The notes beneath the pieces are model-generated. The model saw only the letters and a list, made by a program, of their open reading frames with translations. It had not been told where the DNA came from and made no database searches. The position numbers and the translations under genes are program-made. A stretch of 63,702 nt of DNA, from contig JAFQEO010000031.1 of the NCBI GenBank assembly GCA_017399005.1, positions 1 through 63,702 on the forward strand, given 5' to 3'. The DNA is from Peptococcaceae bacterium (GTDB lineage: Bacteria; Bacillota; Peptococcia; Peptococcales; Peptococcaceae). Positions 12,601-21,400 of this stretch are shown piece after piece (within the stretch, counting starts at the first letter, position 1; the number at the start of each line of letters is the position of its first letter).

Positions 12601-15319
12601 TTGTGCTCGACATATAAATTGTAGTATTACAATATTCTGTCGCACCATAATTTAATGTTAATGGAACTTCAATATTCTGCACATAGTACTGACTCATCGG
12701 GAATACCCCATTTTCCATATCAGTACTCTGCGAACCACCACGGAAATCCGCAATCTGGAAATTTTCATATACAGAAGAACCATTATTAGCAATAACTTCA
12801 CCATTACCAATGATAAAGCCGTATGCATACAGAGCACCATTAACTGTAATCGTGCTTCCATTCTGCATTTTCACCATACCTACATTGCCAGTTGGCGCAC
12901 CGCCATCATTTTTGCCGCCAGCTGCATATTTATGTTTTGCAGAAATACTCATTTCACCATTAACAGTTAAATTTGTACCTTCTGCCAATGTTAAAGTGCG
13001 ATATGCAGCTGGTGTTTTATAATCAGCTACACTCTGAGCTTCGGTCTTATACATTGTATTCGCTTCATCAAAAGGAATCAGCAATGTTACACCTGATGGA
13101 ATTGTGTAATCACCAGCAGGCAATGTACCGCTGTTCATTAGCACGATGGTCTTACTTGCCGAACCACTTGCAAATGTCGCTGCTGCATTTAAATCATCAA
13201 ACAGATATTTTCCAGAAACAGTGTAAAACTTCAAATAAGTTAAACCACCTAACCCTGTACCTTCACTATTTTCCGTTATACCGCCAACCATAAAATGGGG
13301 AGCAGATGTAGAACTAATAAACACTGCTTTAACTCTCATATCATTAGCAGGAATCAACTTAAAAGACATATTCGTTGATAAAAGAGAATTATCTTCAGAA
13401 TTGATCCAACCTAAAAAAGTACATCCAGTATTTTCAGTTGCAACTAGTTCAGCGCCACTTTTTGAATCTACATCCACTTTAGCTCCTGATCTAATTGTTT
13501 CACCATCAATTGTAACGCTGCCTAATGTATCGTCCAACTCCAAAATCACAGCCGATGTTTCAGCAACAGCAACTAATGAAAAGTTTTTTAACAACAGGTT
13601 TCCTGTATCTCGTAATATGTCAGCTAAAGTTAAACTATAACTAACAGTTATACTATCGCCCGCAGCTACAACTTCTGATATGTTTCCCGATGTAGCAACT
13701 GCAGTTTCATTGACCTCAACACTTGCTGTACCACTACCAGAAAAAGCATAATCGAAACTGATAGTTGCAGTTGAATCAGTATTGTTCATTATTACTAATG
13801 TTGCAGACTTTGTTTTTCCAGTGAGGCGTCCTACTTGTAACTGAGCCTGAATTTGATTCTCACCAGTTGTGATAGTAGCACTACCAGAAGTTATAACTTT
13901 AATTTGATCTGAAAGAAGAGAATATTCAGCTAGAAAAGCGACAGTATTCGCCTTTTCTAGTATTGTATATGCCTTGCTAATTACTAGCCAATTCTCATTT
14001 TCAGATATAAAACCAATTTCTGTGTTTGAGAACTTTCCACTTTCAAGGATATCTAATAAACAACTATACTCTTTACAAAATGTTTCTTGAGCATCACCAT
14101 TTAAAGACAATATAGCATAAGTTAATTCTTCATCCGTCATATCAACAGAAAAACCATATTTCCACACCATATCGTCAATCATTGCCTGTACTTCATAGTA
14201 TGCTTCGCTCAGTTCTTCCGGCTGTTCTTTAGCCTCTAATGCTGCTTTGAACGCGGAGATTGCTGTGCTGGTTTCTGCCCAGGCTGCTGCATCTTCTTCA
14301 TTCAGCAGTAATGCCTGTGCTTCTACTTCTGCAATGGCTGCAATGGCTGCCTGTACGGTATCCTCATCCATTGCATCTACGGCTGTCTGGATTTCTTCAG
14401 CAGTCGGATTTGCATTCCCCACATAGGTGGTAAACAGGGCTGCTGCTGCATCCTGTACCTGTTCCAGGGTTACTGCTTCTTCCGGCTGTTCCAGATTAGC
14501 AGCTGCTTCTTCCAGGGCTGCTTTTACATCAGCCAGAATGGCATACTGTGTTTCGAAGGTTTCATAATCTTCGTCGCTCAGTGTTGCTGCCTGTTCTTCC
14601 AGAACTGCCATTTCTTCCAGAATTGCCTGAATGGTTTCGGCATCTAATGCAGCCACGGCTGCTTTAATGCTCTCATCATCCAGTTCTGCCACTGCTGCCA
14701 GCAGGTCTTCTGGTGTCGCATCTTCCATCATCAGCACTGCTGCTAAAACAGCATTGGCCTGTGCGGTTACGTCTTCCAGATTTGCTGCTTCCGCAGGCTG
14801 TTCTTCCTCAGGGGTTTCTTCTTCTGGAGTTCCATCCTCTGGAGTTCCTTCTTCCGGATTTCCTTCACCGTTACTGGTGGTTTCGTCCTCTTTTGCATCC
14901 CCTTCGGTTGTGCCATCATCTGCAGGGGTATCGCCTTCCGGTGTGGTTGGTTCACCAGCATCTGGTTCATTACCACCCTTATCAGCATTATCATCTGCTG
15001 TGATGTCATCTTTTTTGTCATCACCGGTGTTTTCGTCTTCTCCGGAATTGCCACTGTTATCAGTGTTATCATCCTGTTCCGAATCCTGCGTTACATCGGT
15101 TTCTTCCGAATCTTCGATATTGTTGGTCTCATCGCCTGATTCAGTCACGGTATCATTGTCTACTGCATCATTGCTGTGGTCATGGCCTTCATGCCCGGCT
15201 TCGGTAGATGCCGATTCAATTACAGTGTCGTCTGCAAATGCCTGTACCGGCATAATGCTGAACACCATAAAGAACAGCAGCATGCATGCAATGTACCGTT
15301 TTGTCTGTCTTTTCAACAT
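236..15319 (-). CDS. Giant secreted repeat protein with phosphodiester glycosidase domain
   Basis: This 5027-residue protein starts at an ATG behind GGGGAGGAG. Seen in order: a signal peptide (1-29); a Glu/Asp/Thr/Pro stretch (30-185); Ala/Glu-rich helical repeats (185-395); beta-rich segments (400-1140), including a Listeria-Bacteroides-like repeat near 630-665; about 50 tandem 41-residue units (1165-3360) with LGH, C-x10-C-x2-C; a helical linker (3360-3680); a phosphodiester glycosidase (NAGPA/DUF2233-like) domain near 3690-3940 with [10 protein letters not shown]; a BIG2-like domain (3950-4036); choline-binding-like aromatic/Gly wall-binding repeats (4440-4890); and three DUF5648 repeats (4890-5027). 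There is no LPXTG motif. NAGPA-family domains cleave sugar phosphodiesters, so the likely place of action is the cell surface or wall glycans. The substrate is unknown. About 150 Cys in an exported protein is odd and suggests metal binding or disulphides. No frameshift was seen. Domain assignments rest on motifs, not searches. Confidence 0.93.
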   Translation of the reverse strand: MLKRQTKRYIACMLLFFMVFSIMPVQAFADDTVIESASTEAGHEGHDHSNDAVDNDTVTESGDETNNIEDSEETDVTQDSEQDDNTDNSGNSGEDENTGDDKKDDITADDNADKGGNEPDAGEPTTPEGDTPADDGTTEGDAKEDETTSNGEGNPEEGTPEDGTPEEETPEEEQPAEAANLEDVTAQANAVLAAVLMMEDATPEDLLAAVAELDDESIKAAVAALDAETIQAILEEMAVLEEQAATLSDEDYETFETQYAILADVKAALEEAAANLEQPEEAVTLEQVQDAAAALFTTYVGNANPTAEEIQTAVDAMDEDTVQAAIAAIAEVEAQALLLNEEDAAAWAETSTAISAFKAALEAKEQPEELSEAYYEVQAMIDDMVWKYGFSVDMTDEELTYAILSLNGDAQETFCKEYSCLLDILESGKFSNTEIGFISENENWLVISKAYTILEKANTVAFLAEYSLLSDQIKVITSGSATITTGENQIQAQLQVGRLTGKTKSATLVIMNNTDSTATISFDYAFSGSGTASVEVNETAVATSGNISEVVAAGDSITVSYSLTLADILRDTGNLLLKNFSLVAVAETSAVILELDDTLGSVTIDGETIRSGAKVDVDSKSGAELVATENTGCTFLGWINSEDNSLLSTNMSFKLIPANDMRVKAVFISSTSAPHFMVGGITENSEGTGLGGLTYLKFYTVSGKYLFDDLNAAATFASGSASKTIVLMNSGTLPAGDYTIPSGVTLLIPFDEANTMYKTEAQSVADYKTPAAYRTLTLAEGTNLTVNGEMSISAKHKYAAGGKNDGGAPTGNVGMVKMQNGSTITVNGALYAYGFIIGNGEVIANNGSSVYENFQIADFRGGSQSTDMENGVFPMSQYYVQNIEVPLTLNYGATEYCNTTIYMSSTKFNSSVAFIGPKNTFMFCLSSTQIDGEPGYVKKWYDGQTDRLMVEAECELTMSSVSLPVGGQNIDSKDYELAINGNITVHVKQGNITIKQDIAFLPGSEIIVAQGTFCTLGEGYNIYIYDADSWGDFCFSENTNKKLAPVKYAPGQNYSRTEKDLVDAKIQVDGTMDASKGFVYTTGEGANIFSTGTGSVQVASGTQTVTHQLVQGTGYTEIPITSAKLKNEDDSYTETAGTSEATTYIYTAGYWHKESCEGFEVTENTATCEAAGEATYECSCGNSYTEDSDALGHDYAITEGKDATCTEPGLTVGKDCSRCDVTDSVQEEIPALGHTEVVDEAVAPSCTATGLTKGSHCSVCKEVIVVQETVAALGHTEVIDEAKAATCTETGLTEGKHCSVCDAVIQAQETVAALGHTEVIDEAKAATCTETGLTEGKHCSVCDAVIQAQVETPALGHTEETVAGKAATCTETGLSEGKKCTVCGETTVAQEEIPALGHKEETVAGKAATCTEPGLTDKVICSVCKEVLTEQEEIPALGHTEVVDEAVAPSCTATGLTAGKHCSVCNEVIVAQEVVDALGHTEVIDAAKAATCTDTGLTEGKHCSVCDTVLVAQEVVDALGHTEVIDAAKAATCTDTGLTEGKHCSVCDKVLVAQTVVDALGHTEETIPAVSPDCENTGLTEGKKCTVCGEITVAQETVVALGHTETVTAAVAATCTDTGLTEGKHCSVCDKVLVAQKVVDALGHTEAIDAAVDSTCTATGLTEGSHCSVCDKVLVAQEVVPALGHTPVVDNAQKPDCENPGKTEGSHCSVCGEVLTAQEVVDALGHTEVIDEAVAADCENTGLTEGKHCSVCDKVLVAQEVVPALGHTEVVDEAVAPDCENTGLTEGKHCSVCNEVLVAQEVVPALGHTEVIDEAVAATCTELGLTEGKHCSVCGEVLVAQEVVDALGHTEVTDDAVAPDCENTGLTEGKHCSVCNEVIVAQEVVDALGHTEVIDAAVPPTCTETGLTEGKHCSVCGEVIVAQEVVDALGHTEVIDAAEEPGCLTAGKTEGKHCSVCGETLVAQTVIPAKGHTEEDIPATAATCTETGLTEGVKCSVCGTVLEAQEVVPALGHTEVIDEAVAATCTETGLTEGKHCSVCGEVLVAQEVVDALGHTEVIDAAVPPTCTETGLTEGKHCSVCGEVLVAQEVVDALGHTEVIDDAVAPDCENTGLTEGKHCSVCGEVLTAQEVIDALGHTEVIDEAVEPTCQKTGLTEGKHCSVCSEVLVKQEVLGTVAHKLDNGEVTKEAKCFIDGHLEDGIKTYSCTFDGCDYTETETIKAAHDMWNQGGTDPTCTEPGVASISKCFNCKYTVEGAEIKPLGHLLDDGEVTKNPTCTESGEKTFKCTRNNCNHSETKEIPALGHTEVIDDAVAPDCVNTGLTEGKHCSVCKEVLVAQEVVDALGHTEVIDEAVAATCTETGLTEGKHCAVCNEVLVAQTQVSALGHKETTVSEKPPTCTEPGLAAGTKCEVCGEDLKAQEVLPALDHTEVIDEAVEATCTTAGKTEGKHCSVCNEVLVEQETVPALGHTEVADEAVSPTCTETGLTAGKHCFVCGKVIRAQEVIPATGHISVTDLAKAPTCTEAGYKQGSHCSVCNEVLVAQEEIPALGHTEVIDEAVAPDCVNTGLTEGKHCSVCKDVLVAQEEISAKGHAEVIDEAVAPDCTTAGKTEGKHCSVCGEVLVAQEEVAALGHKPVTDAGTAPDCENTGLTEGSHCSVCGEVLTAQEVIGALGHTEVIDEAVAATCTTAGKTEGKHCSVCGEVLVAQEEVAALGHKPVTDAGTAPDCENTGLTEGSHCSVCGEVLTEQEVIDALGHKEVIDEAVAATCTTAGKTEGKHCSVCGEVLVPQETVKALGHTRVNDDAVAPTCTETGLTAGVHCSVCNTVLVPQETVKALGHTEVTDKAVAPTCTETGLTAGKHCSVCNEVTVAQEEVAALGHTEVTIKNLAPTCTEPGLTEGTYCSVCKEVLTAQEEIPALGHTEVTDEAVAPGCETTGLTEGSHCSACGTVLKAQETVEALGHTPVIDEAVAPDCENTGLTEGSHCSVCGKVLKGQYEVTATGHKSVTDKAVAPTCTATGLTEGSHCSVCNTVLKAQETVEALGHTPVTDDAVAPTCTTEGYEEGSHCSVCNEVLTAQKVIPATGHTEVVDEAVAATCTTSGKTEGSHCSVCNTVIKAQTVVPPTGHTSVADVRVEATCTETGLTAGSHCSACGTVFEEQTVIPAKGHKAVTDKAVAATCTETGLTEGSHCSVCNEVLTAQTVVDALGHTEGEAVTENATAATCTEGGSYDSVVYCTVCKAEVSRETVTVDALGHTEVIDKAVDATCKAPGLTEGSHCEVCGEVLVAQEKVAQLEHKWNTGRVTTEPTCTEDGVRTFTCTVCRTEKEEPEAALDHDLKQIEAKLPTNYSIGWEAYEECQREGCDYTTYVEIPALGEPSIADYDTFVENLAILEGYAAEYVKANPGKDAAGLVIKYIRTGVDRYNSGSWGIMAGYEDTGFADYVKAQEEAYNAAVENVEDRSIVTGLKNIKNFNLPNGDYADLGHMFGTMDITYHNNFGVNHADVAGLFGDTVDLLSLVDQFGLESTEVEDMVEEIAEDYLLQPESSFPEKPIEGSFSETDMKGDLDGFYMTNELQGKDYKAGTLTSMMQGYFTSTLNDEQRAAYYLQNRLGGESSRAGIRDAVFMAYTGNSVVGTLEGTREYTAANLADMRKACCYAVADYLCKLAGDWTEVESNPYYDVFESEYSTIAPGVTQQISKATTADGKQIVYYVATADINSEYVNVYANYHANDPSLGWEMSRVEDQMRAAQERHSNPENAELYIPNYTVVAGTNGAGYNMSTGEPSGLLVMEGKEWHTPNADGFFGILKDGTAVIGTTAEYNAMKDQVQEGIAAFGSTLVKDGKITINATSDYYVSRASRTAVGITRTGKVVLMVMDGRQEPWSCGGSMLEIAQVMLEAGCVEAVNLDGGGSTTYVARPEGADDIQVVNRPSDGFARSVSTSLMIVSTAPSSTEFHHAVVDSDASYLTIGSSAQMTASGVSAMGNATDLPEGITWAVSDSSIGSVNEDGIFTAAGNGDVTVNVMLNGEVVGSKTMHVVVPDTIYYTRDDMPAVYGQTVTLPIAALYDNKTVVINENDIVFALSNEAAGEIDGFTFTGVEESGIKKVEITASLAVNPEVNDKITVVLYKQGEASFDFNQATGGDRQLAWLREVSNSTTVDNVNYQIVNPDEDMVTTYTFGIDMTQIPIPEQLEELTYMLPGADAADASAWNFLLQLAERVSTRTEVTPVIQFDANMDVDYENLKVVNEYFYLDETNPYEFDEETNTLTLHLNWKDQTAAIDPATANPICILSGIKLTPKDDAAWDGKKRLNVVNSGDISYKIYLRANALYTFAMKEENQKQFGIYPFKHEDIIINGAPESGGYFQDIYKTFADNYTLNSGLKNGWIGEEGGYAYYVDGEKTYGIEKVEGYYYNFGDNGICVGQEKYTGMLVIDGANYNCKAGVLSAGWVTVGEDSYCFDENGKGYNGTVEIDEVELVFDNGLMIGGETGFITKSNGSTYHYKDGKQTFCWYQDTDGKWYHFDDENGVMTTGTFIYPDKEAQAKNARYDFAEDGQALISYPNGYGYYYWASLPMRNQWVRNGYDPDAWYHTNENGHYVTDPTGQFTEEMTIDGEPYTTVAIAFDGVEYTFDNNSGKLLLGSLVNDNGTLYYYWAGEPVNDGWFTINGITYYAYEDGHLALGKTEIDGLTYEFIIDGTNDAQLKKGPFVAENDNLYYYWAGEPVNDGWFTVEGSRYYAYSDGHMALGRQTIDGTTYLFDETTGKLLTTGWFTVDNATYYAFENGTLAYGYQTIGEESYIFDAETGKLQTDSWITLEDDKYYAYEDGHLATGKNCIADMYYIFDAAGKLQTDNWITIEDDKHYAYEDGHLATGEQTIGDKTYIFDETGVLQGEKQEEERIETIPMHRLFNPNSGEHFYTGSVEERDTLVAAGWQYEGVAWNAPVKRGTPIYRVFNPNNGDHHYTGSMDEVNNLTALGWQYEGVAWNSASPSNLPIYRLYNPNADCGSHHYTGSEEERDYLVSLGWKYEGIGWYGMLK
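660..2000 (-). repeat. Choline-binding-like wall-binding repeats (giant protein)
   Basis: About a dozen degenerate units of 20-40 residues of the type [16 protein letters not shown] / [16 protein letters not shown]. They are rich in Gly, Tyr and Trp like the choline/glucan-binding repeats of Gram-positive surface proteins, and would attach the protein non-covalently to the envelope. The true ligand cannot be read from the sequence. Confidence 0.75.
5230..11830 (-). repeat. Array of about 50 tandem 123-bp (41-aa) Cys/His repeats
   Basis: By eye I count about 48 canonical units plus about five divergent ones. The consensus is [15 protein letters not shown], then [14 protein letters not shown], then [12 protein letters not shown]; the period is 41 residues almost throughout. 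Some neighbours are nearly identical at DNA level (11281-11400 and 11404-11523 differ at about two positions), which points to recent unit duplication or gene conversion. A divergent block lies at about 8428-8808. Confidence 0.92.
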
Positions 15320-15409
15320 TTGTCGTTACTCCTCCCCTTCATTTTTATGAATTGAGTGTTTTCCAGTATATACTACTGTGTTGTTTTCTGTCATCACGTC
15401 CTCTCAGGC

Positions 15410-15439
15410 GCTCTGTATCGGTTTTACCAGAGCTTTTTT
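15410..15439 (+). other. Hairpin followed by T-run in the giant gene's leader region
   Basis: GCTCTG (15410-15415) pairs with CAGAGC (15428-15433), followed on the plus strand by six T. It has terminator shape for rightward transcription, but no rightward gene precedes it. In the leftward direction it would be a leader hairpin of the giant gene. The gene-free stretch 15320-15641 otherwise holds only the promoter at 15517-15525. Confidence 0.35.
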
Positions 15440-15516
15440 CTATACAGTTTATAATTTTTTTATCTGGCATTATCTGCATCCGGGCATAGCCCCGCATATT
15501 AATGCTTTATATTTTG

Positions 15517-15525
15517 ATTATACCA
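15517..15525 (-). promoter_or_regulatory. Extended -10 promoter of the giant gene
   Basis: The minus strand reads TGGTATAAT. No convincing -35 sits 17 bases upstream, which fits an extended -10 promoter. The start would be near 15510, leaving a leader of about 190 bases before the ATG at 15319. Confidence 0.5.
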
Positions 15526-15641
15526 TATCAGTAAAGACAAGAGAACAAATTACCTATATAAATTATGATTTCCAGTGTATAAATTTAAGTAATACTAAAC
15601 AGCAAGCGTATCAGTTTCTGCAGCAAACATAGAAGTTTCCT

Positions 15642-16148
15642 TCAATGATGTCTGTTCTGAATCACTTCTTCTGCTCTGCGGTTGGCATCGAGCAAAATCT
15701 GATATGAAGCATTTTCCGTCTGCTCGTATTCCAGAATTGCCTGTTCTAAAATCCGCATGGCCTGAATATATGCTTCTGCCACTTTATCGTATCTCAAACT
15801 GATTTGAAGATTCGCAGAAGCAGCTGCCAGAACACCAACGGTAATACGGATGTTCAAAGCCAGTTGTGTATCCATAACCATGTAAATTGTAATAATGGTT
15901 AACACGGTCGACAGTATCACAAGCAGGGTATGCACACCAATAAAAAAACCATAGCATTTTCGAAATATCATCTGTTTGTCATAATAAATCGACGGTGCAG
16001 TCCGCTTAAACGGCTTTTCACTTTTTTTCATAAACGCATTTCCAAGTTCTTTGTTTTTATAAGATGCTCCAAAAACTGCAAGCACTATCACAGCTATTAC
16101 CAATAAAAAACCAGCTACAATCACTATCCACGATAATTCTTCCAACAT
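15642..16148 (-). CDS. Small multi-pass membrane protein, unknown function
   Basis: I chose the ATG at 16148 (MLEELSWIVI) because GGGGG lies nine bases upstream; an in-frame start nine codons earlier at 16175 lacks such a site. The product is 168 residues with an N-terminal membrane helix (about 6-26), a basic cytosolic segment, two further helices in the middle, and a charged helical C-terminus rich in Glu, Gln and Arg. The two central helices followed by a helical tail are loosely reminiscent of SLATT-type small membrane proteins, but I cannot confirm this. It sits between the giant gene and a divergent Uma2 gene. A weak promoter (TTGTAG and TATAGT, 17 apart) lies upstream. Confidence 0.7.
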   Translation of the reverse strand: MLEELSWIVIVAGFLLVIAVIVLAVFGASYKNKELGNAFMKKSEKPFKRTAPSIYYDKQMIFRKCYGFFIGVHTLLVILSTVLTIITIYMVMDTQLALNIRITVGVLAAASANLQISLRYDKVAEAYIQAMRILEQAILEYEQTENASYQILLDANRRAEEVIQNRHH

Positions 16149-16326
16149 AATCTTTTCCCCCGTTCTTCTCAGCAAACTCTATAGATAACGTTCTTCTTTT
16201 CTGCCTTTTTGTAACTATACATCATTTATGTCGCATCTACAACGCAAAACAAAAATTTTTTCGTCCCTCCCCATCAGCGATATTAAAAGCTGGAGCAGGA
16301 GCTGGCCAACGCATAAAAAACTATAC

Positions 16327-16355
16327 TTGCCATAGCTTTTATTATTTTATATAAT
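16327..16355 (+). promoter_or_regulatory. Sigma-70 type promoter of the Uma2 gene
   Basis: TTGCCA at 16327-16332 and TATAAT at 16350-16355 are separated by 17 bases. This is near consensus and lies about 50 bases before the start codon at 16406. Confidence 0.75.
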
Positions 16356-16405
16356 AGGAGTATAAACAACATTCAAGTATTATTTCACACAGGAGCGTGA
16401 TTTTT

Positions 16406-16924
16406 ATGAATGTAGCCAAACCATTAACCTCTGTTACACTGGAAGAATTTGAACAGATGGAAAAAACAGCACATATCAATTATGAACTGATTGACGGCAT
16501 TGTTCTGATGGCTCCAGGCCCGTCCAGAGAACACCAGAAAATCGCAGGTAATCTTTATTATTCTTTGCGTACACAGTTACATGAAACCTATTGCGATTCC
16601 ATTTACGAAATGGATATTAAATTCAATGGCAATGTTTATAAACCGGATATGATGGTGTTCTGCGACAGCGAGGCGGAACTTCCGGAAATTATCTTCGAAA
16701 TTTTAAGCCCTTCCACCCGGCATACCGATTTGCGTATTAAAGTTTTAAAATATGAGGAAATGGGTGTAAAAGAATACTGGATTATCGACCCGAAAGTAAA
16801 AGTCATTACGATTCATGACTTTGTAAATAACACAGCTGAAACCTACAGTATAGAGGATACCCTGTACTCCCTCGCACAACCGGAACTGGTAATTCCAGCT
16901 GCAAAGATTTTTGAAAAAGTGTAA
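16406..16924 (+). CDS. Uma2-family (DUF820) restriction-like endonuclease
   Basis: The 172-residue protein has the PD-(D/E)XK-like pattern of the Uma2/DUF820 family: YELIDGIVLM near the N-terminus, KPDMMVF, then PEIIFEILSPST, a Lys-containing helix and GVKEYWIIDP. These proteins are abundant in cyanobacteria and scattered in Bacillota, and their targets are mostly unknown. The ATG at 16406 is preferred because AGGAG lies ten bases upstream; the in-frame GTG at 16397 sits against that AGGAG. It is the only rightward gene in the first 60 kb, has its own promoter, and shares a bidirectional terminator (16954-16982) with the convergent HipA-like gene. Confidence 0.88.
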   Translation: MNVAKPLTSVTLEEFEQMEKTAHINYELIDGIVLMAPGPSREHQKIAGNLYYSLRTQLHETYCDSIYEMDIKFNGNVYKPDMMVFCDSEAELPEIIFEILSPSTRHTDLRIKVLKYEEMGVKEYWIIDPKVKVITIHDFVNNTAETYSIEDTLYSLAQPELVIPAAKIFEKV

Positions 16925-16953
16925 CCTGCAATATATATTTTCATAAACATACC

Positions 16954-16982
16954 AAAGGAGCGGCACATTGAACCGCTCCTTT
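16954..16982. terminator. Bidirectional terminator between Uma2 and HipA-like genes
   Basis: AAAGGAGCGG (16954-16963) pairs with CCGCTCCTTT (16973-16982), followed rightward by GATTTTATT. It serves two convergent genes. The 20 bases at 16949-16968 recur exactly at 18411-18430. Confidence 0.75.
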
Positions 16983-16986
16983 GATT

Positions 16987-17880
16987 TTATTGTGCCAGCC
17001 TGCGATATGCCGGCATAAGAATCTTTTCATATCGTGCTGCAATGTAGGTTGTATAAAAAGTTTTCTGCTGTTCGGTAATAAACGGCACTTTCTGAATAAA
17101 ATCGGCAATCTGCGCCGTATTAATCCGCGGAAAAATGCGCAGCAGAGCCTGATTGCAGGCTTCATACGCCCCTTCCATTAAAAAGTCATAGTAATTGATT
17201 TTTTTTCCGTTCTGTTTAATCATCGCCTGTGGAAACTGATACACACGCGCATTCAGTTCCTCTTCATTATACAGCACTTTTTCCATAATTTCCTCATCCG
17301 CCTGTGGCAGCAAACAGCTTCCGCAGTCATAAACCGGGGCAATTTCCGCCTTCTGCGTTGTATTATTGAACAGGAACCCCCAGTTTCCATTGTGCCGGTC
17401 AAAATTTCCAAGCAATGCATCCATAATAAAGACATCCCAGAAATGTTCCAGAAGCTGTTTTGGATTAACATACTGCTGCTTTTCAATGGTTTCCAGCAAA
17501 TCCTCCAGTTCTGTACCAGTGCCTCCATGTTCGGAATCAATAACCGTATTTTTGATAGAGCAGAAATCAAACAACTGCTTATTGTTATCTGTAAAATCCT
17601 TACACGCACAAACTATCTTTTCTTTTCCACCAACATAAAAGACACCAAGCATCGTTTCATGGGCCTTTATTCCTGCCATATTAAAGATAGTACTTGCAAT
17701 ATGTTCACTATAACAGCTGTTGGAATAAGACAACATATTCATTTTTTTTGCAGCAGACGGCGGGAATTTCAGCATATATGCTTCCCCCTGATATTCCACT
17801 GCTATCTTTTTTCCGTTTGCACCATTATATGCTTTCCCGGGCAGCCTCCGGCAGTTTGTGAAATCAACAGGTTCTCTCAT
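16987..17880 (-). CDS. HipA-like serine/threonine kinase (candidate toxin)
   Basis: The start at 17880 follows GGAGGTGA, which overlaps the stop codon of the upstream Xre gene, so the pair is translationally coupled. The 297-residue product has HipA-fold kinase motifs: YMLKFP (nucleotide-binding Lys), LLGNFDRHNGNWGFL (catalytic Asp and following Asn) and YDCGSCL in the DFG position. It is shorter than classical HipA (about 440 residues) and lacks the N-terminal subdomain, so it is closer to compact HipT/CtkA-type kinases. HipA-family members phosphorylate targets such as aminoacyl-tRNA synthetases; the substrate here is unknown. The toxin role is inferred from pairing with an Xre gene. Confidence 0.82.
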   Translation of the reverse strand: MREPVDFTNCRRLPGKAYNGANGKKIAVEYQGEAYMLKFPPSAAKKMNMLSYSNSCYSEHIASTIFNMAGIKAHETMLGVFYVGGKEKIVCACKDFTDNNKQLFDFCSIKNTVIDSEHGGTGTELEDLLETIEKQQYVNPKQLLEHFWDVFIMDALLGNFDRHNGNWGFLFNNTTQKAEIAPVYDCGSCLLPQADEEIMEKVLYNEEELNARVYQFPQAMIKQNGKKINYYDFLMEGAYEACNQALLRIFPRINTAQIADFIQKVPFITEQQKTFYTTYIAARYEKILMPAYRRLAQ

Positions 17881-17884
17881 GCTG

Positions 17885-18316
17885 TCACCTCCACAGATAT
17901 TTTTTTCGCAGATAATCCGCGTGTTCTGAAGATATCGCACCTGTACCTACCTCAGCATCATTGATGCTGCCATACAATTCACCCCAGTAGCAGTCCAGCA
18001 GAGACGAATCATCTGCCAGAGCAGCTTTATAATTATCAAGGTCCGTCTGCAGATAAGGTGGAAGACCATATTCGTAAGAGCGCTCTCTTTCCGCCGCACG
18101 CACTTGTTCTTTTTCATCATTCCGGACCGCATCATACAGCGATTCCATCGAAATCTGAAGTGCATTTGCCAGTTTATATAAAGTCTCTGCCGAACATTTT
18201 GCAATTTTTGTTTTATGCGTACACAAATCATTTAATGTAGCATAGGGAACACCACTTAATTTCGATAATTTATAACGGCTTAACCCTTTGTTTTTTAAAA
18301 GATTGTCCAGCTCCAT
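17885..18316 (-). CDS. Xre-family HTH regulator, probable antitoxin partner
   Basis: The start at 18316 (MELDNLLKNKG) follows GAGGTGAG; an earlier in-frame GTG at 18325 lies inside that site. Residues 1-60 form a Cro/C1-type helix-turn-helix (YKLSKLSGVPYATLNDL, then LYKLANALQISMESLYD). Residues 70-143 are an unrecognised acidic tail containing LPPYLQTDLDNYKAAL and a Trp/Tyr-rich end. The gene ends five bases before the kinase start. A palindrome ACGGTATACCGT sits in the spacer of its own promoter, the usual arrangement for autorepression by an Xre antitoxin. The regulatory role is inferred from the fold and position. Confidence 0.85.
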   Translation of the reverse strand: MELDNLLKNKGLSRYKLSKLSGVPYATLNDLCTHKTKIAKCSAETLYKLANALQISMESLYDAVRNDEKEQVRAAERERSYEYGLPPYLQTDLDNYKAALADDSSLLDCYWGELYGSINDAEVGTGAISSEHADYLRKKYLWR

Positions 18317-18334
18317 GCAACTCACCTCACACTT

Positions 18335-18363
18335 ATTATAACGGTATACCGTAATGCATGCAA
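18335..18363 (-). promoter_or_regulatory. Promoter with palindromic operator for the Xre/HipA pair
   Basis: The -10 TATAAT is at 18340-18335 and a weak -35 (TTGCAT) at 18363-18358, 17 bases apart. A 12-bp palindrome, ACGGTATACCGT, occupies 18341-18352 inside the spacer. A repressor bound there would block RNA polymerase. The leader to the ATG at 18316 is very short. Confidence 0.65.
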
Positions 18364-18417
18364 GAGAGAAGGTGCACTTTCTGTTTTTGGAACGAATAAT
18401 TATCTGTTATATACCAA

Positions 18418-18451
18418 AGGAGCGGCACATAATTAATGTGAACCGCTCCTT
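18418..18451 (-). terminator. Terminator-like hairpin after the HAD-GT2-GT2 gene
   Basis: AAGGAGCGG pairs with CCGCTCCTT, extended by ACAT/ATGT, leaving a small loop. The leftward T-run is short (CCTTTGG), so it is a weaker terminator than its sister at 16954-16982, with which it shares 20 identical bases (18411-18430). Confidence 0.6.
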
Positions 18452-18491
18452 CTCCGTTTCATGTTATCAAACTGTTTCTACAGTTATATTT

Positions 18492-21400
18492 CTATACTTC
18501 AATATCTGTGGTTATTCTTCCTTCTGTCACAATGTGCCGCAAATCGGTTTCATCAAACATATTTTTCAGCTGAATGATAACATCATACGACTGACCTGCA
18601 GGCAGCATTCCATCATATACATAGCATACAAAGCCGGTGTAATACAGAAAATGCTCTTCCACAAATGTATATGCCACGTCCAGGCGTTCATCCTGCTGTA
18701 CATCCAGCTCATAGGTATTCCCTGCGCTGTCACGCAAAATCAGAGATTTCCTATAATCCTGATGAGTTCCGCTCCGTCTGTATGCAAAACCGCGAATCAG
18801 ATAATATCCATCTTCTCTCTGGCAAGTATCCAGATACCACTGCACATCTGCTGCTGATTCGCAAAGAGTAAAGGAATCCAGCTGTTTTACCGGCATTGCA
18901 ATCGGACGTGGTTTTGAATTGCGCTGTAAATCAGTTGTTCGGCTCCAGCACAGATATCTTCTTCCGTCCCGCCCAATCGTCAGCACTCCCGTACGGTACT
19001 GCATCAGGTCAATACGGAGTTCAGCTTTTCGTACAACTGCTTCCAGCCCGGCATACAGCCAGCCACTGTTACCAAAATGCGCTGCAACATCTGCTCTTGC
19101 CATCGGCAGTGTGCTGGCTGCAAATGTTCGGCCATACGGATCCTGAAATACAATATAGCGTTCCAGTTCTTCCGGATGATCTTCCCCTTCCAGTACCGAC
19201 CATCCAATAATCTGAATATTTTCCCCCGCTGTAATACGGTCAATAGAGCCGTTTCCCTGTTCACAGTCCTGTAAATCCACCGGAATCAACCGGTCGTAGT
19301 CGGCTTTCAGATTCAGCCCCACAGCATATCCACGCAGATAATCACTCATATACGGGTCATTGTCACGCAGGCTGGCAAATTCCCCAAACAGTCGTGCCCG
19401 TTCCCGGTTCATACGCATCAGTTTGCGGTCATCAATCTGGTCAGAGCCGCGGCTCAGAGATTCATGATGATACAGTGTTACATCGTTGCGCATTACATTG
19501 TAATAGCCTTTTTCATGCAGTGCAAAGCACAGTTTCACATCATTGTATGCCACCGGCAGCTGCTCATCAAAACCGTTTACTTCTCTGAATTTGTTGGCCG
19601 CCACCATCAGGCAGGCACCGGTTACCGCAATACAGTTACAGTCAATCCAGTTCCAGCCAAAATAGTATGGCACTCTGTCGTCACAGGTCATAAAGCTGTG
19701 CAGCGGTCCATTTACCGGGTTGGATACTCCCACATGCTGTATCACAGCTGTTTGCGGATAAAGCAGTTTCGCGCCAACAGCACCAGTGTGTTTCTGCTGT
19801 GCATGGCCCAGCATACGTTCCAGCCAGTCCGGCTGGAAAATTTCCATGTCATCATTCAGGAACAGCAAATATTCACCCTTAGCATGTGCAGCGCCAAGGT
19901 TACACATATGCGAGAAATTGAAATCCGCTTTTTCGTATACATACACAGCCTCTGTTTTCTCCAGATAAGACGTAATCTGTTCACGATTTACATCACTGCT
20001 GCCATTATCTACCACAATTATTTCGTAATTCTGATAATCTGTATATTCTATAATAGAATCAATGCATTGTTTTAACACATCCGGATGGTCTTTGGACGGA
20101 ATCACAACACTTACCACAGGGCTGCCAGTCACTCCGTATACCGTGCGGTACTGCGACATACCATCAATATATTCCAGCCGTGCATTTATTTCGTTTCGCC
20201 GGATGTAATCCTCTTTGGCATGGCGGGCCGCCTCTGCAGCATAATTTTTAGATGTCATAGCGAAAGCCACCGACTCCCGGCGTTCACGCCAGTGATACAG
20301 CACTTTTGCCACATGCCCGACTCGTTTATTATCGGACTGTTCCATAAAGCGCAGTGTAAAATCATAGTCCTGGCTGCCGTTGTATGCCGTGCGCAACCCG
20401 CCTATCGCTTTCACGATTGAAGCGCGATATGTCGCCAGATGGTTGGTATACATCATATTCATAAACGTATCCGGTGACCAATCCGGTTTAAAAAACGGCA
20501 TATGCCGGATTTTGCTGTCTTCTGTAATCTTGTCTTCATCGCTGTAGATAAAATCCAGTTCCGGATTCTCATTCAGTTTTCTGGCAAATTCAAAAAGCGC
20601 ATCCGGTTCTATGGTATCGTCACAGTCCATAAATACGATAAAATCACCATTCGAAGCTGCAATCCCATCGTTGGTGGCCACGGAGATATGCCCGTTAGTA
20701 CTGCGATAAATAACCTGCACATGACTCTCTGTCTCATATTTCTGCAATACCGGCACAACATTTTCCCAGGAGGAATGGTCATCCACCAGAATCAGCTCGT
20801 AGTTGTCATAATTCTGTGCCAGAACAGACTCAATACATGCTTCCAGCTGTTCTGTCACGGTATTATAAACCGGTATCACAACGGAAAAGAACGGCAGATA
20901 CGAAAGTTCTGCTATCGCTGCAGTACCCTTTTTCTGATTGCGCATCCAGCGCTGATAGCTTCGGATACTGCGCGGATCTTCCAGATGATATTCCGGAATG
21001 ACTGCAGGCCAGGTTATTCCGTATCGTGCAGCACAGGCTTTTTTCACAGCCTCTTCCACATCTGGTCTTGCTAAAAGTCCGGTTGGCCAGTAAAGTTCAA
21101 TATCCGGGTTTTCTTCCAGCTGTTTTGCGGTTAAATACGCAATATATTTTGTTTCATCCTGTTTTCTTGCAAACCCGTCCACATTCTGCAGATTCCCGAT
21201 TTTTACAGCCTCTTCTTCGGTTGGCATATGAATCAGGCGTTTCAGGTGTCCTACGGCAAGCTCCGGTGTGTATTCCACATCGTAGCGGTCTACAAATTCC
21301 AGCCCGGCATTCAGGAAATCCAGAATCCCGTTTAACATGTCGGCTTTTTCCGAGTCCCCGTTTCCGGTTTCAAAAACAGGCTTTCCGTCGCTGTCATAAT

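Noticed and set aside
14631-15350. Ser/Ala-rich plus-strand open frame over the giant gene's start
   Set aside because: Complement of the acidic and Ala-rich coding region, low complexity, no initiation signal; the minus-strand gene has signal peptide and ribosome site.
15340-15510. Cyclic-di-GMP or other riboswitch in the giant gene's leader
   Set aside because: There is a hairpin, but none of the conserved aptamer motifs I know could be matched.
16987-18316. Classical HipBA toxin-antitoxin pair
   Set aside because: The kinase is too short and lacks the N-subdomain, and the regulator is longer than HipB; I call it HipA-like with an Xre partner instead.
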